Positions 1 through 11,398 of a stretch of DNA of 64,000 bases are shown here, piece after piece. The DNA comes from Psychrobacter sp. LV10R520-6. GTDB lineage: Bacteria; Pseudomonadota; Gammaproteobacteria; Pseudomonadales; Moraxellaceae. The DNA lies in the NCBI RefSeq assembly GCF_900182925.1, contig NZ_LT900024.1, forward strand, positions 310,001 through 374,000. Reading direction: 5' to 3'. Under the pieces are notes generated by a model. That model did no database searches and was not told where the DNA came from. It saw only the letters and a list, made by a program, of their open reading frames with translations. The position numbers and the translations under genes are program-made. Position 1 is the stretch's first letter. Each line of letters begins with the position of its first letter.

Positions 1-1
1 G

Positions 2-475
2 ACCAAAGGGGCAAGCAGCGGCACCTTTAAGGGCTCAATGAGCGTTCAGCGCCCAAATAACTTTCGCTGGGAAACCAAGTCACCATCAGAACAGCTGATT
101 GTGGCCAATAGCAGCTCGATGTGGGTTTATGATAAAGATTTAGAGCAAGCTACCCAGCAAGCGGTAGACAGCCAAGTAGGTAATACCCCCGCACTGCTAC
201 TATCAGGTGACCCAAGTAAAATCGATAAAAACTTTAAAATTACTCAGCCTTATGCTACCAAGAACTATTACGTACTCTACCCTAAGTCAAGTGACGCCAG
301 CTTTAAAAACTTATCCGTAAGTTTTAGTGGTGGCAAACCGGTAATGATGGTACTTAACGATACTTTGGGACAAACTACGTCAATTAAATTTAATGGTATC
401 AAGCTCAACCCAAGTATTAGCAGCAGCCAGTTTAAATTCACGCCACCAAAAGGTGTGGATGTGATCAACCAGTAA
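2..475 (+). CDS. lolA: Outer-membrane lipoprotein carrier protein LolA (3' part)
   Basis: The reading frame is open from base 2, so the gene enters from the left edge and only about its last 157 codons are present. LolA is the periplasmic chaperone that carries lipoproteins from the LolCDE transporter to LolB. The visible part has the family's RPxxFRWE segment, a run of short beta-strand-like stretches and an FKFTPPKGVDV C-terminal end, as in LolA. The signal peptide lies outside the window. An internal ATG at 38 falls inside the conserved region and is not the true start. A strong terminator follows 48 bases after the stop. Family recognition is from motifs only. Confidence 0.85.
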   Translation, partial: TKGASSGTFKGSMSVQRPNNFRWETKSPSEQLIVANSSSMWVYDKDLEQATQQAVDSQVGNTPALLLSGDPSKIDKNFKITQPYATKNYYVLYPKSSDASFKNLSVSFSGGKPVMMVLNDTLGQTTSIKFNGIKLNPSISSSQFKFTPPKGVDVINQ

Positions 476-523
476 TCTGTAATTAAGCCTATTATGAGAT
501 AAATATAAGTAAGTCACAGAGAA

Positions 524-557
524 AAGGATCAGCCGTAATTCGGCTGGTCCTTTTTTT
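524..557 (+). terminator. Rho-independent terminator after lolA
   Basis: A GC-containing stem (GGATCAGCCG pairing with CGGCTGGTCC, one G-T pair) with a 5-base loop is followed by seven T residues. It ends the lolA transcript. Confidence 0.85.
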
Positions 558-1417
558 ATTGAGTAACTAAGAGTAAATCGCTAAATAATCAAAGATAAGT
601 ACCTATATCTTCTATTAATATTTGTTCAAAGTAGAGCAAGGACAGGTTGCAATTAGGACTAATAGGTTTACAATATCTGTCTACTTATAACGTATATCAT
701 TAAGCTTATTGACTTGAGCTGCTTAGTTGAATGTCTAGAATTGTGATCAGGCATTTTTTTAATTTTTAGCCGTAAGGTGTAATCTTGTTGTTACGCTTAT
801 TTGGGTAGGTTTTTAGGCTGATTTTTATGTTTGGTAAAGCAAGTATAAGCCATAGTCTATAACATAATTTTTTGCTCTAAATACATATTTAGTAGCATAT
901 AAAGTGACCACCCAATACAGTTATAAACTGGCTTTTGAGCCTTGATATGCGTATAGTAAGTAAACAGTTTATGCCAGTTATCACGTCATTGTTGACTACG
1001 TGTAATGAGTTATTAAATCAATTAAAAAAGTCACTATTTAAAAAGTTACTATTTAAATAACTAAGATATTGATTTAATAAGTTTATCCAACGTTGCTAAA
1101 AGATGCGTTTGACGACCAGCCCTTACCTAAGATTTATACTTAAGTATTTTACGGTTGGTATTGTTCTACACTGTCATTAATAAGCTTGATAATTGGTCAT
1201 TACCAGCAAAGTGACCTATTAGTTATTTACAGTGACTCAAAGAAGTCACTTACCGTTGTTTAAAGAAATGACTTAACTTAATAATAAACAGTTACTTTGT
1301 GTTTTCGTCTGCGTCAGGTACGTTGTCATGTCATCATTTTGCTATTAATGCTAAGTTGCAATTAGTGATGGCGTGCGGTATTTATGACACTCGATTGGGT
1401 GAGGAGCACGTATTATC
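558..1417. other. 860-bp AT-rich intergenic region upstream of nuoA
   Basis: No convincing gene is seen on either strand. The stretch is AT-rich, with short direct repeats around 1025-1065 (AAAAAGTCACTATTT, then AAAAAGTTACTATTT). It must hold the nuo promoter; a weak candidate is listed separately at 1356-1384. No further structure was recognised. Confidence 0.6.
1356..1384 (+). promoter_or_regulatory. Candidate nuo operon promoter
   Basis: TTGCAA (1356-1361) and TATTTA (1379-1384) are separated by 17 bp, just upstream of nuoA. The -10 match is poor, so this is only a candidate. Confidence 0.3.
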
Positions 1418-2047
1418 ATGTTTGCCTTTAATTGGTCAGCAGTTGCTTTTGTTTTAGCCGCTATCGGCCTAGTTGTGTTTATGCTGGTCGTTCCGCGCTT
1501 GCTTGGCGGACGTTCTCACGGCTTACAAAAAGAAGAAGTATTTGAGGCAGGTGTTGTCGGATCTGGCAACGCCCACATTCGCTTGTCAGCGAAATTCTAT
1601 TTGGTCGCGATCTTTTTTGTTATTTTTGATTTGGAAGCCCTGTATTTATACGCCTACGCAGTTTCAATTCGTGAAACTGGTTGGGCGGGATTTATTGCTG
1701 CTGCGACTTTTATTATCGACTTGCTGATTGGTCTGATCTATGCCTTAAGTCTAGGGGCACTAAACTGGGCACCTGCTGATAAGCTGCGCAAAAAAGCGCG
1801 TCTTTATGCGGCACCCGCCGGTTTCAATCTAGCAACCATCACTAAGTTTGATGGCGTTGATGAGCTAATGGTGGATCCTACTGGTAAGATTCCGGCGCAG
1901 TCATCAGGGCAAATCAACGTTTCAAATAATATTGAAGCCAATCGTCACCACCTACAAAATATCGATCATATCAATACCACAGGTAATATTACTTCTGTAG
2001 ATTTTGCGGCGTCTGCTCAGAATACCAATGTTGAGCCCAATCGCTAG
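1418..2047 (+). CDS. nuoA: NADH-quinone oxidoreductase subunit A
   Basis: NuoA is a small membrane subunit of respiratory complex I and sits at the junction between the peripheral and membrane arms. Three hydrophobic helices are visible (about residues 5-27, 62-85 and 92-115), with the conserved E-V-F-E-A-G-V loop near residue 40. The start at 1418 is preceded by GAGGAG. At 209 residues it is clearly longer than the usual 120-150; residues from about 140 on form a polar, Asn/Ser-rich tail with no membrane segment. It is the first gene of the nuo operon; nuoB follows after 131 bases. Confidence 0.93.
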   Translation: MFAFNWSAVAFVLAAIGLVVFMLVVPRLLGGRSHGLQKEEVFEAGVVGSGNAHIRLSAKFYLVAIFFVIFDLEALYLYAYAVSIRETGWAGFIAAATFIIDLLIGLIYALSLGALNWAPADKLRKKARLYAAPAGFNLATITKFDGVDELMVDPTGKIPAQSSGQINVSNNIEANRHHLQNIDHINTTGNITSVDFAASAQNTNVEPNR

Positions 2048-2094
2048 CAGATATTATGTAGCTAACCTTCTATTATATTCTATTAAATTAATAG

Positions 2095-2122
2095 TATGCC
2101 AGTTACGACATGCCAGTTACGA
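2095..2122 (+). repeat. 14-bp tandem duplication in the nuoA-nuoB gap
   Basis: ATGCCAGTTACGAC occurs twice head to tail in the non-coding gap between nuoA and nuoB. It looks like a simple slippage duplication. Confidence 0.8.
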
Positions 2123-2178
2123 CAATATATCTAAGCAATGTTATTGCCACGCTGCGCTTAATTTAAAGGTTGTATGTT

Positions 2179-2847
2179 ATGAAATACACATTAACAAAAG
2201 CCGACCCAGATGCAGATAATTATCCTGCAGAGACTCGTCAAACTGTCAACGATCCTGTTGAAGATGAAGTCAATAAAAACGTCTTTATGGGTCGTCTAGA
2301 AGATCTAGTACATACGACGGCCAACTGGGGACGCAAAAACTCGTTATGGCCATTTAACTTCGGTACTTCCTGTTGCTACGTGGAATATGCCACTACTTTG
2401 ACGTCGGTTCATGATTTATCGCGCTTTGGGGCAGAAGTTATTCGTGCCTCGCCGCGTCAGGCAGACGTAATGATCGTGGCAGGAACTTGCTTTATTAAAA
2501 TGGCACCGGTTATTCAGCGCCTTTATGAGCAAATGCTAGAGCCTAAATGGGTTATCTCTATGGGTGCCTGTGCTAACTCTGGCGGTATGTATGACATCTA
2601 TTCTGTGGTACAAGGCGTGGACAAAATTATTCCGGTTGATGTCTATGTACCTGGCTGCCCGCCACGTCCAGAAGCTCTGATTCAAGGGTTAATGTTACTT
2701 CAAGAGTCTATTGCCAAAGAGCGCCGTCCACTGGGTATTCATGTCGAAAATCAAGGCGTCTATCAACCGCAAATGACCCCTGAGCGTGATCGTAAGCAAG
2801 CGGATCGTATCGCGGTGAAGAACTTGCGGAGTCCGGACAGCATTTAG
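2179..2847 (+). CDS. nuoB: NADH-quinone oxidoreductase subunit B
   Basis: NuoB is a peripheral-arm subunit of complex I that carries the N2 [4Fe-4S] cluster next to the quinone site. The ligand pattern is present: adjacent Cys65-Cys66 (in GTSCCYVEY), Cys131 (in MGACANSGG) and Cys160 (in PGCPPRPEA). I chose the ATG at 2179 over an in-frame TTG at 2170 because AAAGG lies 9 bases before it. The product is 222 residues, normal for the family. nuoCD follows after a 176-base gap with no visible gene, containing short TTAGTAGTCG-type repeats. Confidence 0.95.
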   Translation: MKYTLTKADPDADNYPAETRQTVNDPVEDEVNKNVFMGRLEDLVHTTANWGRKNSLWPFNFGTSCCYVEYATTLTSVHDLSRFGAEVIRASPRQADVMIVAGTCFIKMAPVIQRLYEQMLEPKWVISMGACANSGGMYDIYSVVQGVDKIIPVDVYVPGCPPRPEALIQGLMLLQESIAKERRPLGIHVENQGVYQPQMTPERDRKQADRIAVKNLRSPDSI

Positions 2848-3023
2848 CTTACTGATTTTTGTTTAACGATTTTCGTCTAATGGTTTTTGCTTAATGATTA
2901 GTAGTCGTTAGTAGTCGGCAAGCTCAAAAGTTAATCGTTAATATTTATGCGCTCATCACACTCTAGTTATAAACAGTTTAGTTACAATTAATTAGTTATG
3001 ATTAATGAAGGAAGACATCATTC

Positions 3024-4799
3024 ATGGTCACGGTAGTTGAAAATACAGATCCTAAGATTAAACTTGTACCAGCGGTCATCAAAGAGCTGGAACATGAATA
3101 TGCCGGTAAGTTTGTCGTGCAGCAGACCGTTGATGAAATTCCAACGGTGTGGGTGGCGCGCGCTGATGTATTAGACATATTAATGTACTTACGCAAGCTG
3201 CCTAAGCCGTATGTCATGTTGTTTGACTTATCGGCGATAGATGAGCGCCTGCGTCAGCATCGTCAGGGACTGCCAGCTAGTGACTTTACGGTGTTTTATC
3301 ACTTGATGTCGCTTGAGCGTAATAGTGATGTACGTATCAAAGTGGCGCTCAGTGAAGATGACTTAAATATACCCAGTGCTACCAAGATTTGGCCCAATGC
3401 CAATTGGTATGAGCGCGAAGTATGGGATATGTTCGGGATTGTTTTTAGCGGCCATCCGCATTTAACCCGTATCTTATTACCTAAGTACTGGGAAGGACAT
3501 CCGCTACGTAAAGAATATCATGCGCGTGCGACTGAATTTACCCCGTATTTCCTTAATAACGCCAAGCAGCAGTATGAGCAAGAAAACCTGCGCTTCGTCC
3601 CTGAAGAATGGGGCATGAAGCGTTCAGGGCGTGATGAAGACTTTATGTTCTTGAACATTGGTCCTAACCATCCCTCAGCTCACGGTGCCTTTAGATTGGT
3701 GTTGCAGCTTGATGGCGAAGAGGTCATTGACTGTATTCCAGATATTGGCTATCACCATCGCGGCGCAGAAAAAATGGCTGAGCGCCAAACGTGGCATTCT
3801 TATATTCCTTATACCGACCGGATTGATTATCTCGGCGGCGTGATGAATGAGCTGCCTTATATCATGTCGGTCGAAAAGCTGGCAGGCATCACTATTCCAG
3901 CTCGCGCTGAAACCATTCGCGTGATGATGAGTGAGTTTTTCCGAATTACCAACAATTTATTGTTTGTCGGTACGTTTATTCAAGATGCGGGTGGTATGAC
4001 GCCCGTCTTCTATGCATTTACCGATCGCCAAAAAGCGTATGACGTGATTGAAGCGGTTACCGGTTATCGGATGCATCCGGCATGGTTCCGTATTGGCGGT
4101 ACAGCGATGGATTTACCGCGTGGTTGGCAGCGTTTGGTTCGCGAGTTCTTGGACTGGATGCCCAAGCGTTTGGATGAATATGTCAAAGTAGCGATGATGA
4201 ATAGCGTGCTTAAAGGTCGTACCCAAGGCGTCGCTCAGTATGATGCCAAGCAAGCATTGGCTTGGGGTGTGACGGGTGCAGGTCTACGTGCAACGGGTGT
4301 CGATTTTGATTTGCGTAAAGCGCGTCCGTATATGGGTTATGAAAACTTCGATTTTGAAGTGCCGCTTGGTCATAACGGTGATGCCTATGATCGCTGTATG
4401 ATCAAAATCGAAGAGATCCGCCAATCAATGCGTATTATCAAACAGTGTATGGATAATATGCCCCAAGGCCCTTATAAAGCGGATCATCCTTTAACGGTAC
4501 CACCACCGAAAGACCGTACCTTAAATGATATTGAAACTTTGATTAACCATTTTCTCTCAGTCTCTTGGGGTCCTGTGATGCCAGCCGGTGAGTGCTCGAC
4601 GATGGTCGAAGCCACCAAAGGTCTTAATAGCTATTATATTACCTCCGATCACGCCACCATGAGCTATCGTACGCGTATTCGCACACCGACATTTGCGCAT
4701 TTACAGCAGATGCCATCGGTTATTAATGGCTCATTGGTATCTGACGCTATCATGTATCTGGCCTCCATCGATATTGTGATGGCAGATTGTGACCGTTAG
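3024..4799 (+). CDS. nuoC: NADH-quinone oxidoreductase fused subunits C and D
   Basis: This is one 591-residue fusion of NuoC and NuoD, as in many gammaproteobacteria. The C part (about residues 1-190) contains the NuoC hallmark [14 protein letters not shown]. The D part starts near residue 205 and shows [11 protein letters not shown], which belongs to the quinone-binding pocket, and ends with [10 protein letters not shown]. The ATG at 3024 is preceded by AAGGAAG at 10 bases. Both parts belong to the peripheral arm of complex I near cluster N2. The 181-base gap before nuoE has no recognisable gene. Confidence 0.95.
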   Translation: MVTVVENTDPKIKLVPAVIKELEHEYAGKFVVQQTVDEIPTVWVARADVLDILMYLRKLPKPYVMLFDLSAIDERLRQHRQGLPASDFTVFYHLMSLERNSDVRIKVALSEDDLNIPSATKIWPNANWYEREVWDMFGIVFSGHPHLTRILLPKYWEGHPLRKEYHARATEFTPYFLNNAKQQYEQENLRFVPEEWGMKRSGRDEDFMFLNIGPNHPSAHGAFRLVLQLDGEEVIDCIPDIGYHHRGAEKMAERQTWHSYIPYTDRIDYLGGVMNELPYIMSVEKLAGITIPARAETIRVMMSEFFRITNNLLFVGTFIQDAGGMTPVFYAFTDRQKAYDVIEAVTGYRMHPAWFRIGGTAMDLPRGWQRLVREFLDWMPKRLDEYVKVAMMNSVLKGRTQGVAQYDAKQALAWGVTGAGLRATGVDFDLRKARPYMGYENFDFEVPLGHNGDAYDRCMIKIEEIRQSMRIIKQCMDNMPQGPYKADHPLTVPPPKDRTLNDIETLINHFLSVSWGPVMPAGECSTMVEATKGLNSYYITSDHATMSYRTRIRTPTFAHLQQMPSVINGSLVSDAIMYLASIDIVMADCDR

Positions 4800-4980
4800 C
4801 GGTTACTAAATTGAAAATACAATGCTCAAAAGTTAGTGTTTAAAAGTTAATTGCTGTAGCTGTAATAAATAATCTAATCAATATGTTATCGCCAATAGGC
4901 ACACCAAAACGCTGTAGCATTTCAACTGTGGCGACAGTCGCAATCTGACACAGCGTGATGAGTGAGGATAAAGACAAGAT

Positions 4981-5490
4981 ATGAAAATTGTTTCCGATAA
5001 AGCGCCAACAGTGAATGTGGCAAGTATTCTAACCGCTCAAGAAATTGAGGCTATTCACGAGTTTATGCACCATTATCCGCAAGCTCGTTCCGCTTCGCTA
5101 GATGCGCTAAAAATTGTGCAAAAGCGTAATGGCTGGGTTGATGATGCACAGGTCAATGCCATTGCCAATATATTAGATATTCCAGTAACGGATATCGATG
5201 GGGTTGCAACCTTCTTCAATCGAATCTATCGCCAGCCTGTTGGTCGTCATGTAATCTTAATTTGCGATTCAGTAGCGTGCTTCTTGACGGGTTACGAAGC
5301 GTTGTCCACTGAGCTAAGATCTCAACTGGGTATCGAGTATGGTCAGACCACTAGCGATGGCCGTTTTACAATATTACCGATTTGCTGTTTGGGCAACTGT
5401 GATAAAGGCCCTGCGGTGTTGATTGATGAAGATACTTATGGCCCTGTTCAGCCTGATGAAGTCGCCCAGTTATTGGAGCTATACGCATGA
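4981..5490 (+). CDS. nuoE: NADH-quinone oxidoreductase subunit E
   Basis: NuoE is part of the NADH-input module of complex I and carries the N1a [2Fe-2S] cluster. The thioredoxin-like cluster domain shows the four-cysteine pattern: CDSVAC around residues 98-103, and [11 protein letters not shown] near residues 138-145. Its length of 169 residues is typical. GTGAGGATAAAG precedes the ATG. Its stop overlaps the nuoF start by 4 bases (ATGA), implying translational coupling of the NuoE-NuoF pair. Confidence 0.95.
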   Translation: MKIVSDKAPTVNVASILTAQEIEAIHEFMHHYPQARSASLDALKIVQKRNGWVDDAQVNAIANILDIPVTDIDGVATFFNRIYRQPVGRHVILICDSVACFLTGYEALSTELRSQLGIEYGQTTSDGRFTILPICCLGNCDKGPAVLIDEDTYGPVQPDEVAQLLELYA

Positions 5491-6911
5491 GATTAACCGT
5501 TTCAGAGCAGATTGCTCTTCGCAGCCAAGGTAAAGCGCCAAGCCAACTTAATGAGCAGCGCATCGCTGTTTATGGTGATAAAGCGACCGCTACTAGTGAA
5601 ACCAAACCGCTGACATGGCGTTTAGCGCATCACGATGCGATATTAGACCTTGCTACTTACGAATCACTGCGCGGGTTTGAAGCGCTTAAAATGGCTTTGA
5701 ATCAATCGCCAGATGCCACCCTAAATACGGTTAAAGAAGCAGTGGTCAAAGGTCGTGGCGGTGCAGGTTTCCCAGCGGGTATTAAGTGGTCACTAATGGC
5801 GCCACCCGATGGCGGGCCGCGCTACTTAGTTTGTAATGCTGATGAGATGGAGCCGGGTACTTTTAAAGATCGCTTGTTAATGGAGCGTTTACCATTACAG
5901 CTTATCGAAGGCATGATTATATCTGCTTATGCCCTTCGCGTAACGGCTGGTTATATCTTTATTCGCGGTGAATACATTCTGGCTGCTGAGCGTTTAACGG
6001 CTGCTATTGAAGAGTTAAAGGCCAATAATATCCTTGGCGACGATATCTTAGGCTCGGGCTTTAACTTTGATCTACATGTGCATACCGGCGTAGGTCGCTA
6101 TATCTGCGGTGAAGAGACGGCGCTACTCAGTTGTTTAGAAGGTCGCCGTGCCATTCCACGTACCAAGCCACCATTTCCGCAAGTGTCAGGGGCATGGGGT
6201 CGACCAACGGTAGTTAACAACGTTGAAACCCTTCATAATGTGCCCGCCATTATTTTGCATGGCAGCGCATGGTATCAAGATTTGCCAAAGGCTAAAGGCG
6301 TGGTCGAAACCCCAGGCACTAAGCTGTTTGGTTGTTCCGGACTGGTTAATGATCCGGGTCTTTGGGAACTGCCTTTTGGTTATACCGCGCGGGAGGTTAT
6401 TGAAGACTTCGCTGGCGGTATGCAAGAGGGACGCACGCTTAAAGCCTGGTTACCGGGCGGTGCGTCAACCGACTTTTTGACAGCTGATCATTTAGATGTG
6501 GTAGTAGATTTTGATACTATTCAAAAAGCTGGTAGCCGAATGGGTACAGGGCTAATTATGGTAGTCGATGAACAACAAGATATGGTGCCGCTACTGCGTA
6601 ACCTTGAGCTTTTCTTTCAGCGTGAATCATGCGGTTGGTGTACACCGTGCCGTGATGGTTTGCCGTGGGGTGTTAAATTGCTCACTGCTATTAATGATGG
6701 CGAAGGGCAGATAGGCGATGTAGAGAAGCTTGAAGGCCTAACCCGTGACTTGTGGCTTGGGAAAACGTTCTGCGCGCACGCCCCCGGTGCGATGGAACCC
6801 CTCATGAGTGCGATTAAATATTTCCGTCCTGAGTTCGATCAAAAAATTGCACAGGCGGTTGGTGTAGATGTCATTGAGGCTGCAGCCAGTCAACAGCCAG
6901 TAGTGAAATAA
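5487..6911 (+). CDS. nuoF: NADH-quinone oxidoreductase subunit F (NADH/FMN-binding)
   Basis: NuoF oxidises NADH and passes electrons through FMN to cluster N3. The glycine-rich nucleotide loop [13 protein letters not shown] lies near residue 90. The motif [12 protein letters not shown] near residue 380 supplies three cluster cysteines, and [12 protein letters not shown] near residue 420 supplies the fourth. The product is 474 residues. It overlaps nuoE by 4 bases and ends 10 bases before nuoG; GGAGAG in that gap is the nuoG ribosome-binding site. Confidence 0.96.
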   Translation: MRLTVSEQIALRSQGKAPSQLNEQRIAVYGDKATATSETKPLTWRLAHHDAILDLATYESLRGFEALKMALNQSPDATLNTVKEAVVKGRGGAGFPAGIKWSLMAPPDGGPRYLVCNADEMEPGTFKDRLLMERLPLQLIEGMIISAYALRVTAGYIFIRGEYILAAERLTAAIEELKANNILGDDILGSGFNFDLHVHTGVGRYICGEETALLSCLEGRRAIPRTKPPFPQVSGAWGRPTVVNNVETLHNVPAIILHGSAWYQDLPKAKGVVETPGTKLFGCSGLVNDPGLWELPFGYTAREVIEDFAGGMQEGRTLKAWLPGGASTDFLTADHLDVVVDFDTIQKAGSRMGTGLIMVVDEQQDMVPLLRNLELFFQRESCGWCTPCRDGLPWGVKLLTAINDGEGQIGDVEKLEGLTRDLWLGKTFCAHAPGAMEPLMSAIKYFRPEFDQKIAQAVGVDVIEAAASQQPVVK

Positions 6912-6921
6912 GGAGAGCGGC

Positions 6922-9900
6922 ATGGCAGTCATACATATTGATGGAACCACTGTCGAAGTAGATAGCGCAGACAATTTGCTCCAAGCATGCTTGTCACTCG
7001 GCATTGATGTGCCGTATTTTTGTTATCATCCTGCTTTAGGTTCGGTAGGTTCGTGCCGTCAGTGCGCGGTTAAGCAGTATAAAGACAAAGAAGACTTAGA
7101 AGCTGGACGCGGTAAATTAGTAATGTCATGTATGGTCGCGCCCACTGAAGATATGTACATCTCAGTCGATGACGAAGAAGCAAAAGCCTTTCGGCAGTCG
7201 ATTGTTGAGTTCTTAATGACCAACCATCCTCATGATTGCCCAACTTGTGAAGAGGGTGGTCACTGTCATTTGCAAGATATGACTTATATGTCAGGTCATC
7301 ACCGTCGCCGCTATCGCTTTACCAAACGCACCCATCATAACCAAGAGCTTGGGCCATTTATTGGCCATGAAATGAACCGCTGTATCGCCTGCTATCGTTG
7401 TGTGCGCTTTTATAACGACTATGCCGGCGGCGAAGATTTGGGTGTTTTTTCCTCGAGCAACCGGGTCTATTTCGGCCGTGATACTGATGGTCAATTTGAA
7501 AGTGAATTTTCGGGTAACTTGACCGAAGTCTGTCCAACCGGTGTATTCACGGATAAAACCCATTCTGAGCGCTATAACCGTAAATGGGATATGCAATATG
7601 CCCCTAGCATTTGTCATGGCTGCTCGGCGGGCTGTAATATCTCAGCCGGTGAACGTTATGGTGAGTTGCGCCGTATTGAAAACCGCTATAATGGGGAAGT
7701 GAATCGTTACTTCTTATGCGACCGTGGCCGCTTTGGTTATGGTTACGTCAATCGTGACGATCGCCCAACCCAAGCGCTTGAACGTATCAATGACAAACAT
7801 GTCAAAATCAATATTGACTACGCCCTCGATGAAACCATCAAACGCCTCAAAGACAAAAAAGTGATTGGTATTGGCTCACCGCGCACCAGTTTAGAAACTA
7901 ACTTTGCGCTAAAGAATCTAGTAGGTTTTGATAACTTCTCAACTGGTCTCAATCATCAACAACAGGCCTTAGTGAATAAATGCATTGAGGTGTTAAGTAC
8001 TGAAGGTATTTATAATCCAGGCATGACTGACATTGAAAGCCATGATGCAGTGCTAATTTTGGGTGAAGATATCACTCAGACTTCAGCACGGGTGGCATTA
8101 TCAGTACGGCAAGCCGCAAAAAATGAAGCCGTCAAAATGGCCGCCGCTGCCAAAACCCAAGAATGGCTAGCAGAACCGGTAGAACGTATCGCTCAAGGCG
8201 CGCTCAGTCCGGTTTATATTATCGACGTCACCCAAACTAAACTCGATGATATTAGCAAAGTCAGCGTGGTAGCGACTCCTGAAGATATTACTAAGCTGGG
8301 CTTTAAAGTTGCTGATGAGATTAACCTACTAGCAGATGACTTATCACAAATAACAGATCCGCAAGTGTCTGAATCTTCGCCTACTCAAGCATTAGAGCAA
8401 GATCAAGTAGAAGAGTCTGATCCTATGCAAGCGCTGGCACAGCAAATTGCTTATGACTTAGTACGAGCAGATCAACCGCTGGTTATCTCAGGTACTGGTT
8501 TGTCCTCTGTTGCGTTGATTGAAGCTGCGGCACAAATCACTCAGGCGCTCAGCCAAAAGCGTGCGGCTATCAAAGCGACTGAACATGAGCAAGTTGAAAC
8601 TCACAATGCCAAGGTTCGTAATGAGAAGGTTCAAGCGGCTGAAGCAATTGCTGAAACTGCTCAGCCTACCGAAGATAAGGAACTGGCTGCCAAACCTGCT
8701 AAGCTTGAAACCGGTGCCGATAAAGAGGAACAAGACGATATTGAGCGTGAGCCAGCTACTGAGCTTGAGCTTAGAGAAAAAAATACCAACTATCGTGCGC
8801 AAGCAGGTATTTATCTGACCGTGATTGATGCTAATAGCATGGGCGTATGTCTACTGGGTGGACGGTCAGTAGAAGAGCTATTGGCGACGGACTTTGATGT
8901 GGTCGTGGTCGCTGAAAATCAGCTAACCGATGCAATTGATGCACAGAAACTCACGCAGCTACTAGCAGATAAAACTGTTATTGCACTCGATCATCAGCTA
9001 TTAGATTGGCATAAAGATGTCGATATTGTACTACCAGCGGCAAGCTTTGCCGAAGCGGATGGAACATTGGTATCCGCTGAAGGCCGTGCTCAGCGATTCT
9101 TCCAAGTTTATGACAACAACTATTATCATCCGCTTAGTAGTATTAAAGAAGGCTGGCGCTGGTTGCACGCGGTTCATAGCAGTTTAATAGGTAAGCCTGT
9201 TGATTGGACCCAGCTTGATGATGTGATAAATGCTTTGATAGCGACCCATCCAAAGCTTGCCGGTATTAAGGACGCGGCTCCGGATGCTGATTATCGCATT
9301 ACCGGTCTAAAGATTGCCCGTGAGCCGCGCCGCTATTCAGGTCGTACCTCGATGCGTGCGCAAATGTCAGTGCATGAGCCTATGCAGCCCAAAGATTTGG
9401 ATACTGGTTTGACCTTTTCAATGGAAGGCTATAGCGGTAATCAGACGCCAAGCTCGATGATTCCTTTTGCCCAATCACCTGGCTGGAACTCACCACAAGC
9501 GTGGAATAAATATCAAGATAAAGTCGGTGGCAGTCTGAAGAACGGTGATCCTGGTGTGCGCTTATTTGATCAGCTACAGCGCTTAGCGATCCGTCAATAT
9601 ATTGCGCCGCAAGCAACGTCTCTGACCACTACGAATATTCAGCAAGGGCAAGCCAAGCTAGTGCCTGTTTATAATATTTATGCCAGCTCGATGATGGCAT
9701 CACGTAGCCCAATCGTCGCTGGACAATTACCGATTGCCGCTTGGCGTATTGGTATTGAAGATGCTCAAGATTGGGAAATTGCGGATGGTGATTATTTAGC
9801 CATCGAAATTGACAACCAGCAAGTCACTTTACCTGTGCAACTGGTACATTATTTAGCCGAAGGGTGTATTGGTTATCCGGTCGGGCAGGTAGATATTATC

Positions 9901-10056
9901 CACCCTTCCCTGCCAGCTTCGGTACGTAAAGTTGATGAGCCTGTAGATGTTGTTACTATGACCGGTGCCATGGCAAACGATACTGCTGATGCTAATTCTA
10001 ATGTTGATCGCGCGACGCATATAACAGCAGCGCCGACCACAACTCAGGAGGTGTAA
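6922..10056 (+). CDS. nuoG: NADH-quinone oxidoreductase subunit G, with an unusual charged insert
   Basis: NuoG is the large iron-sulfur subunit of the NADH module. An N-terminal ferredoxin domain ([15 protein letters not shown]) is followed by the His-Cys segment [15 protein letters not shown], the CIACYRCVR cluster and the CHGCSAGC motif of the extra N7 cluster, then a molybdopterin-oxidoreductase-like domain. At 1044 residues it is longer than the roughly 900 usual for the family. The excess lies mainly at about residues 470-500 and 545-620: Glu/Lys/Ala/Gln-rich and probably disordered. The C-terminal tail is also Thr/Asp-rich. The nuoH start follows directly. Confidence 0.95.
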   Translation: MAVIHIDGTTVEVDSADNLLQACLSLGIDVPYFCYHPALGSVGSCRQCAVKQYKDKEDLEAGRGKLVMSCMVAPTEDMYISVDDEEAKAFRQSIVEFLMTNHPHDCPTCEEGGHCHLQDMTYMSGHHRRRYRFTKRTHHNQELGPFIGHEMNRCIACYRCVRFYNDYAGGEDLGVFSSSNRVYFGRDTDGQFESEFSGNLTEVCPTGVFTDKTHSERYNRKWDMQYAPSICHGCSAGCNISAGERYGELRRIENRYNGEVNRYFLCDRGRFGYGYVNRDDRPTQALERINDKHVKINIDYALDETIKRLKDKKVIGIGSPRTSLETNFALKNLVGFDNFSTGLNHQQQALVNKCIEVLSTEGIYNPGMTDIESHDAVLILGEDITQTSARVALSVRQAAKNEAVKMAAAAKTQEWLAEPVERIAQGALSPVYIIDVTQTKLDDISKVSVVATPEDITKLGFKVADEINLLADDLSQITDPQVSESSPTQALEQDQVEESDPMQALAQQIAYDLVRADQPLVISGTGLSSVALIEAAAQITQALSQKRAAIKATEHEQVETHNAKVRNEKVQAAEAIAETAQPTEDKELAAKPAKLETGADKEEQDDIEREPATELELREKNTNYRAQAGIYLTVIDANSMGVCLLGGRSVEELLATDFDVVVVAENQLTDAIDAQKLTQLLADKTVIALDHQLLDWHKDVDIVLPAASFAEADGTLVSAEGRAQRFFQVYDNNYYHPLSSIKEGWRWLHAVHSSLIGKPVDWTQLDDVINALIATHPKLAGIKDAAPDADYRITGLKIAREPRRYSGRTSMRAQMSVHEPMQPKDLDTGLTFSMEGYSGNQTPSSMIPFAQSPGWNSPQAWNKYQDKVGGSLKNGDPGVRLFDQLQRLAIRQYIAPQATSLTTTNIQQGQAKLVPVYNIYASSMMASRSPIVAGQLPIAAWRIGIEDAQDWEIADGDYLAIEIDNQQVTLPVQLVHYLAEGCIGYPVGQVDIIHPSLPASVRKVDEPVDVVTMTGAMANDTADANSNVDRATHITAAPTTTQEV

Positions 10057-10057
10057 T

Positions 10058-11095
10058 ATGCAAGTGACCCGTATTATTCCTGATGTGCCGAGCTTTTTGG
10101 CCGGTAGTATGACTTTAGATACTTGGTCGATTCTATTTATGGTGGTGCAATCGATAGTTATCTTTTTGGTGGTCGTTATTGTGGCTGCTATGATGATTAT
10201 TTATGAGCGCCGGATGCTTGCGCTTTGGCAAGATCGCTATGGCCCTAACCGTGTAGGACCTTTTGGCTCTCTGCAATTAGTTGCCGATATGCTCAAAATC
10301 TTCTTTAAAGAAGACTGGACCCCGAAGTTTACGGATAAGTTTATTTTTACCCTGGCGCCGGCAATGGCAATGTTTACCGCGCTGGCTTCTTTTATCATTA
10401 TTCCGGTATCGCCAACGCTTGGTGTGGCTGACTGGGATATTGGTATATTATTCTTCTTTGCTATGGCTGGTATTGCTGTTTATGCGGTAATGTTTGGCGG
10501 CTGGGCATCAGCGAATAAGTTCTCGCTACTTGGTGGACTCCGTTCTGCGGCGCAAACCATCAGTTACGAGGTGTTTTTAGGATTGTCATTAATGGGCGTG
10601 GTCGCGTTGACCGGCTCATTTAACCTACGCGAGATTGTCGAGTCACAAATTGATGGCTGGTATATCATTCCGCAGTTTTTTGGTTTTTTAACCTTTGTAG
10701 TGGCAGGGGTGGCAGTCACGCACAGACATCCTTTTGATCAGCCAGAAGCAGAACAAGAACTAGCTGAGGGTTATCATGTCGAATATTCTGGCATGAAGTT
10801 TGGTATGTTCTTTATTGGTGAATACGTTAACGTAGTGCTGATATCTGCCTTGATGACTTGTTTGTTCTTTGGTGGTTGGCTTGCGCCTTTTAACTTAGAT
10901 ATTCCGTTTGTTCCACCCACTTTTTGGTTCATGATTAAGACATTATTCTTTATGACCCTATTTATTTTGGCACGGGGCTCATTGATGCGTCCGCGCTACG
11001 ACCAGGTAATGAATTTTGGTTGGAAAGTTTGCCTACCAGTGACTTTGATTAATCTGCTGGTTACCGCTGCAGTTATTTTACTGATGATGGATTAA
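10058..11095 (+). CDS. nuoH: NADH-quinone oxidoreductase subunit H
   Basis: NuoH is the membrane subunit that forms much of the quinone-access channel. The 345-residue protein has about eight or nine hydrophobic helices. It carries the conserved [13 protein letters not shown] loop near residue 62 and an acidic cytoplasmic loop ([22 protein letters not shown]) near residues 222-243. AGGAGGTGTAAT immediately before the ATG is a strong ribosome-binding site. A 303-base gap separates it from nuoI. Confidence 0.95.
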   Translation: MQVTRIIPDVPSFLAGSMTLDTWSILFMVVQSIVIFLVVVIVAAMMIIYERRMLALWQDRYGPNRVGPFGSLQLVADMLKIFFKEDWTPKFTDKFIFTLAPAMAMFTALASFIIIPVSPTLGVADWDIGILFFFAMAGIAVYAVMFGGWASANKFSLLGGLRSAAQTISYEVFLGLSLMGVVALTGSFNLREIVESQIDGWYIIPQFFGFLTFVVAGVAVTHRHPFDQPEAEQELAEGYHVEYSGMKFGMFFIGEYVNVVLISALMTCLFFGGWLAPFNLDIPFVPPTFWFMIKTLFFMTLFILARGSLMRPRYDQVMNFGWKVCLPVTLINLLVTAAVILLMMD

Positions 11096-11398
11096 ATATT
11101 TAATCATAGATTTATTGCGTAACTATTTACCGAACAACTGGTTACTGGGCAACTGGCAGAGTGCAGATAGAACGAGTGCAAGCTCGAAAGGTCCATGCAA
11201 AATCATCGCGGTAGTTTGGAATGAAAGAAGAATACCTTATTTTGTTAGCTTATTTATTGTAGAGACAACCGCAAGTTTTGCGGATAGAAATGAGGCGATT
11301 GCCCGTATTGGTGAGCAACTTTATCCCTACTTGGGATAAACCTAGTATTTGGGATAAACCCAGTCATTTAGCATTGCAAATATGCAAAGGAAAGTTCC
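11096..11398. other. Intergenic gap between nuoH and nuoI
   Basis: No supported gene. A 74-codon open frame (11115-11339) has no recognisable similarity and no clear ribosome-binding site. The only structure noticed is a short direct repeat TTGGGATAAACC(C/T) at about 11332-11362. The gap is unusually long for the inside of a nuo operon. Confidence 0.5.

Noticed and set aside
11115..11339. 74-codon ORF between nuoH and nuoI
   Set aside because: No recognisable similarity, no clear ribosome-binding site, and composition like a non-coding gap.
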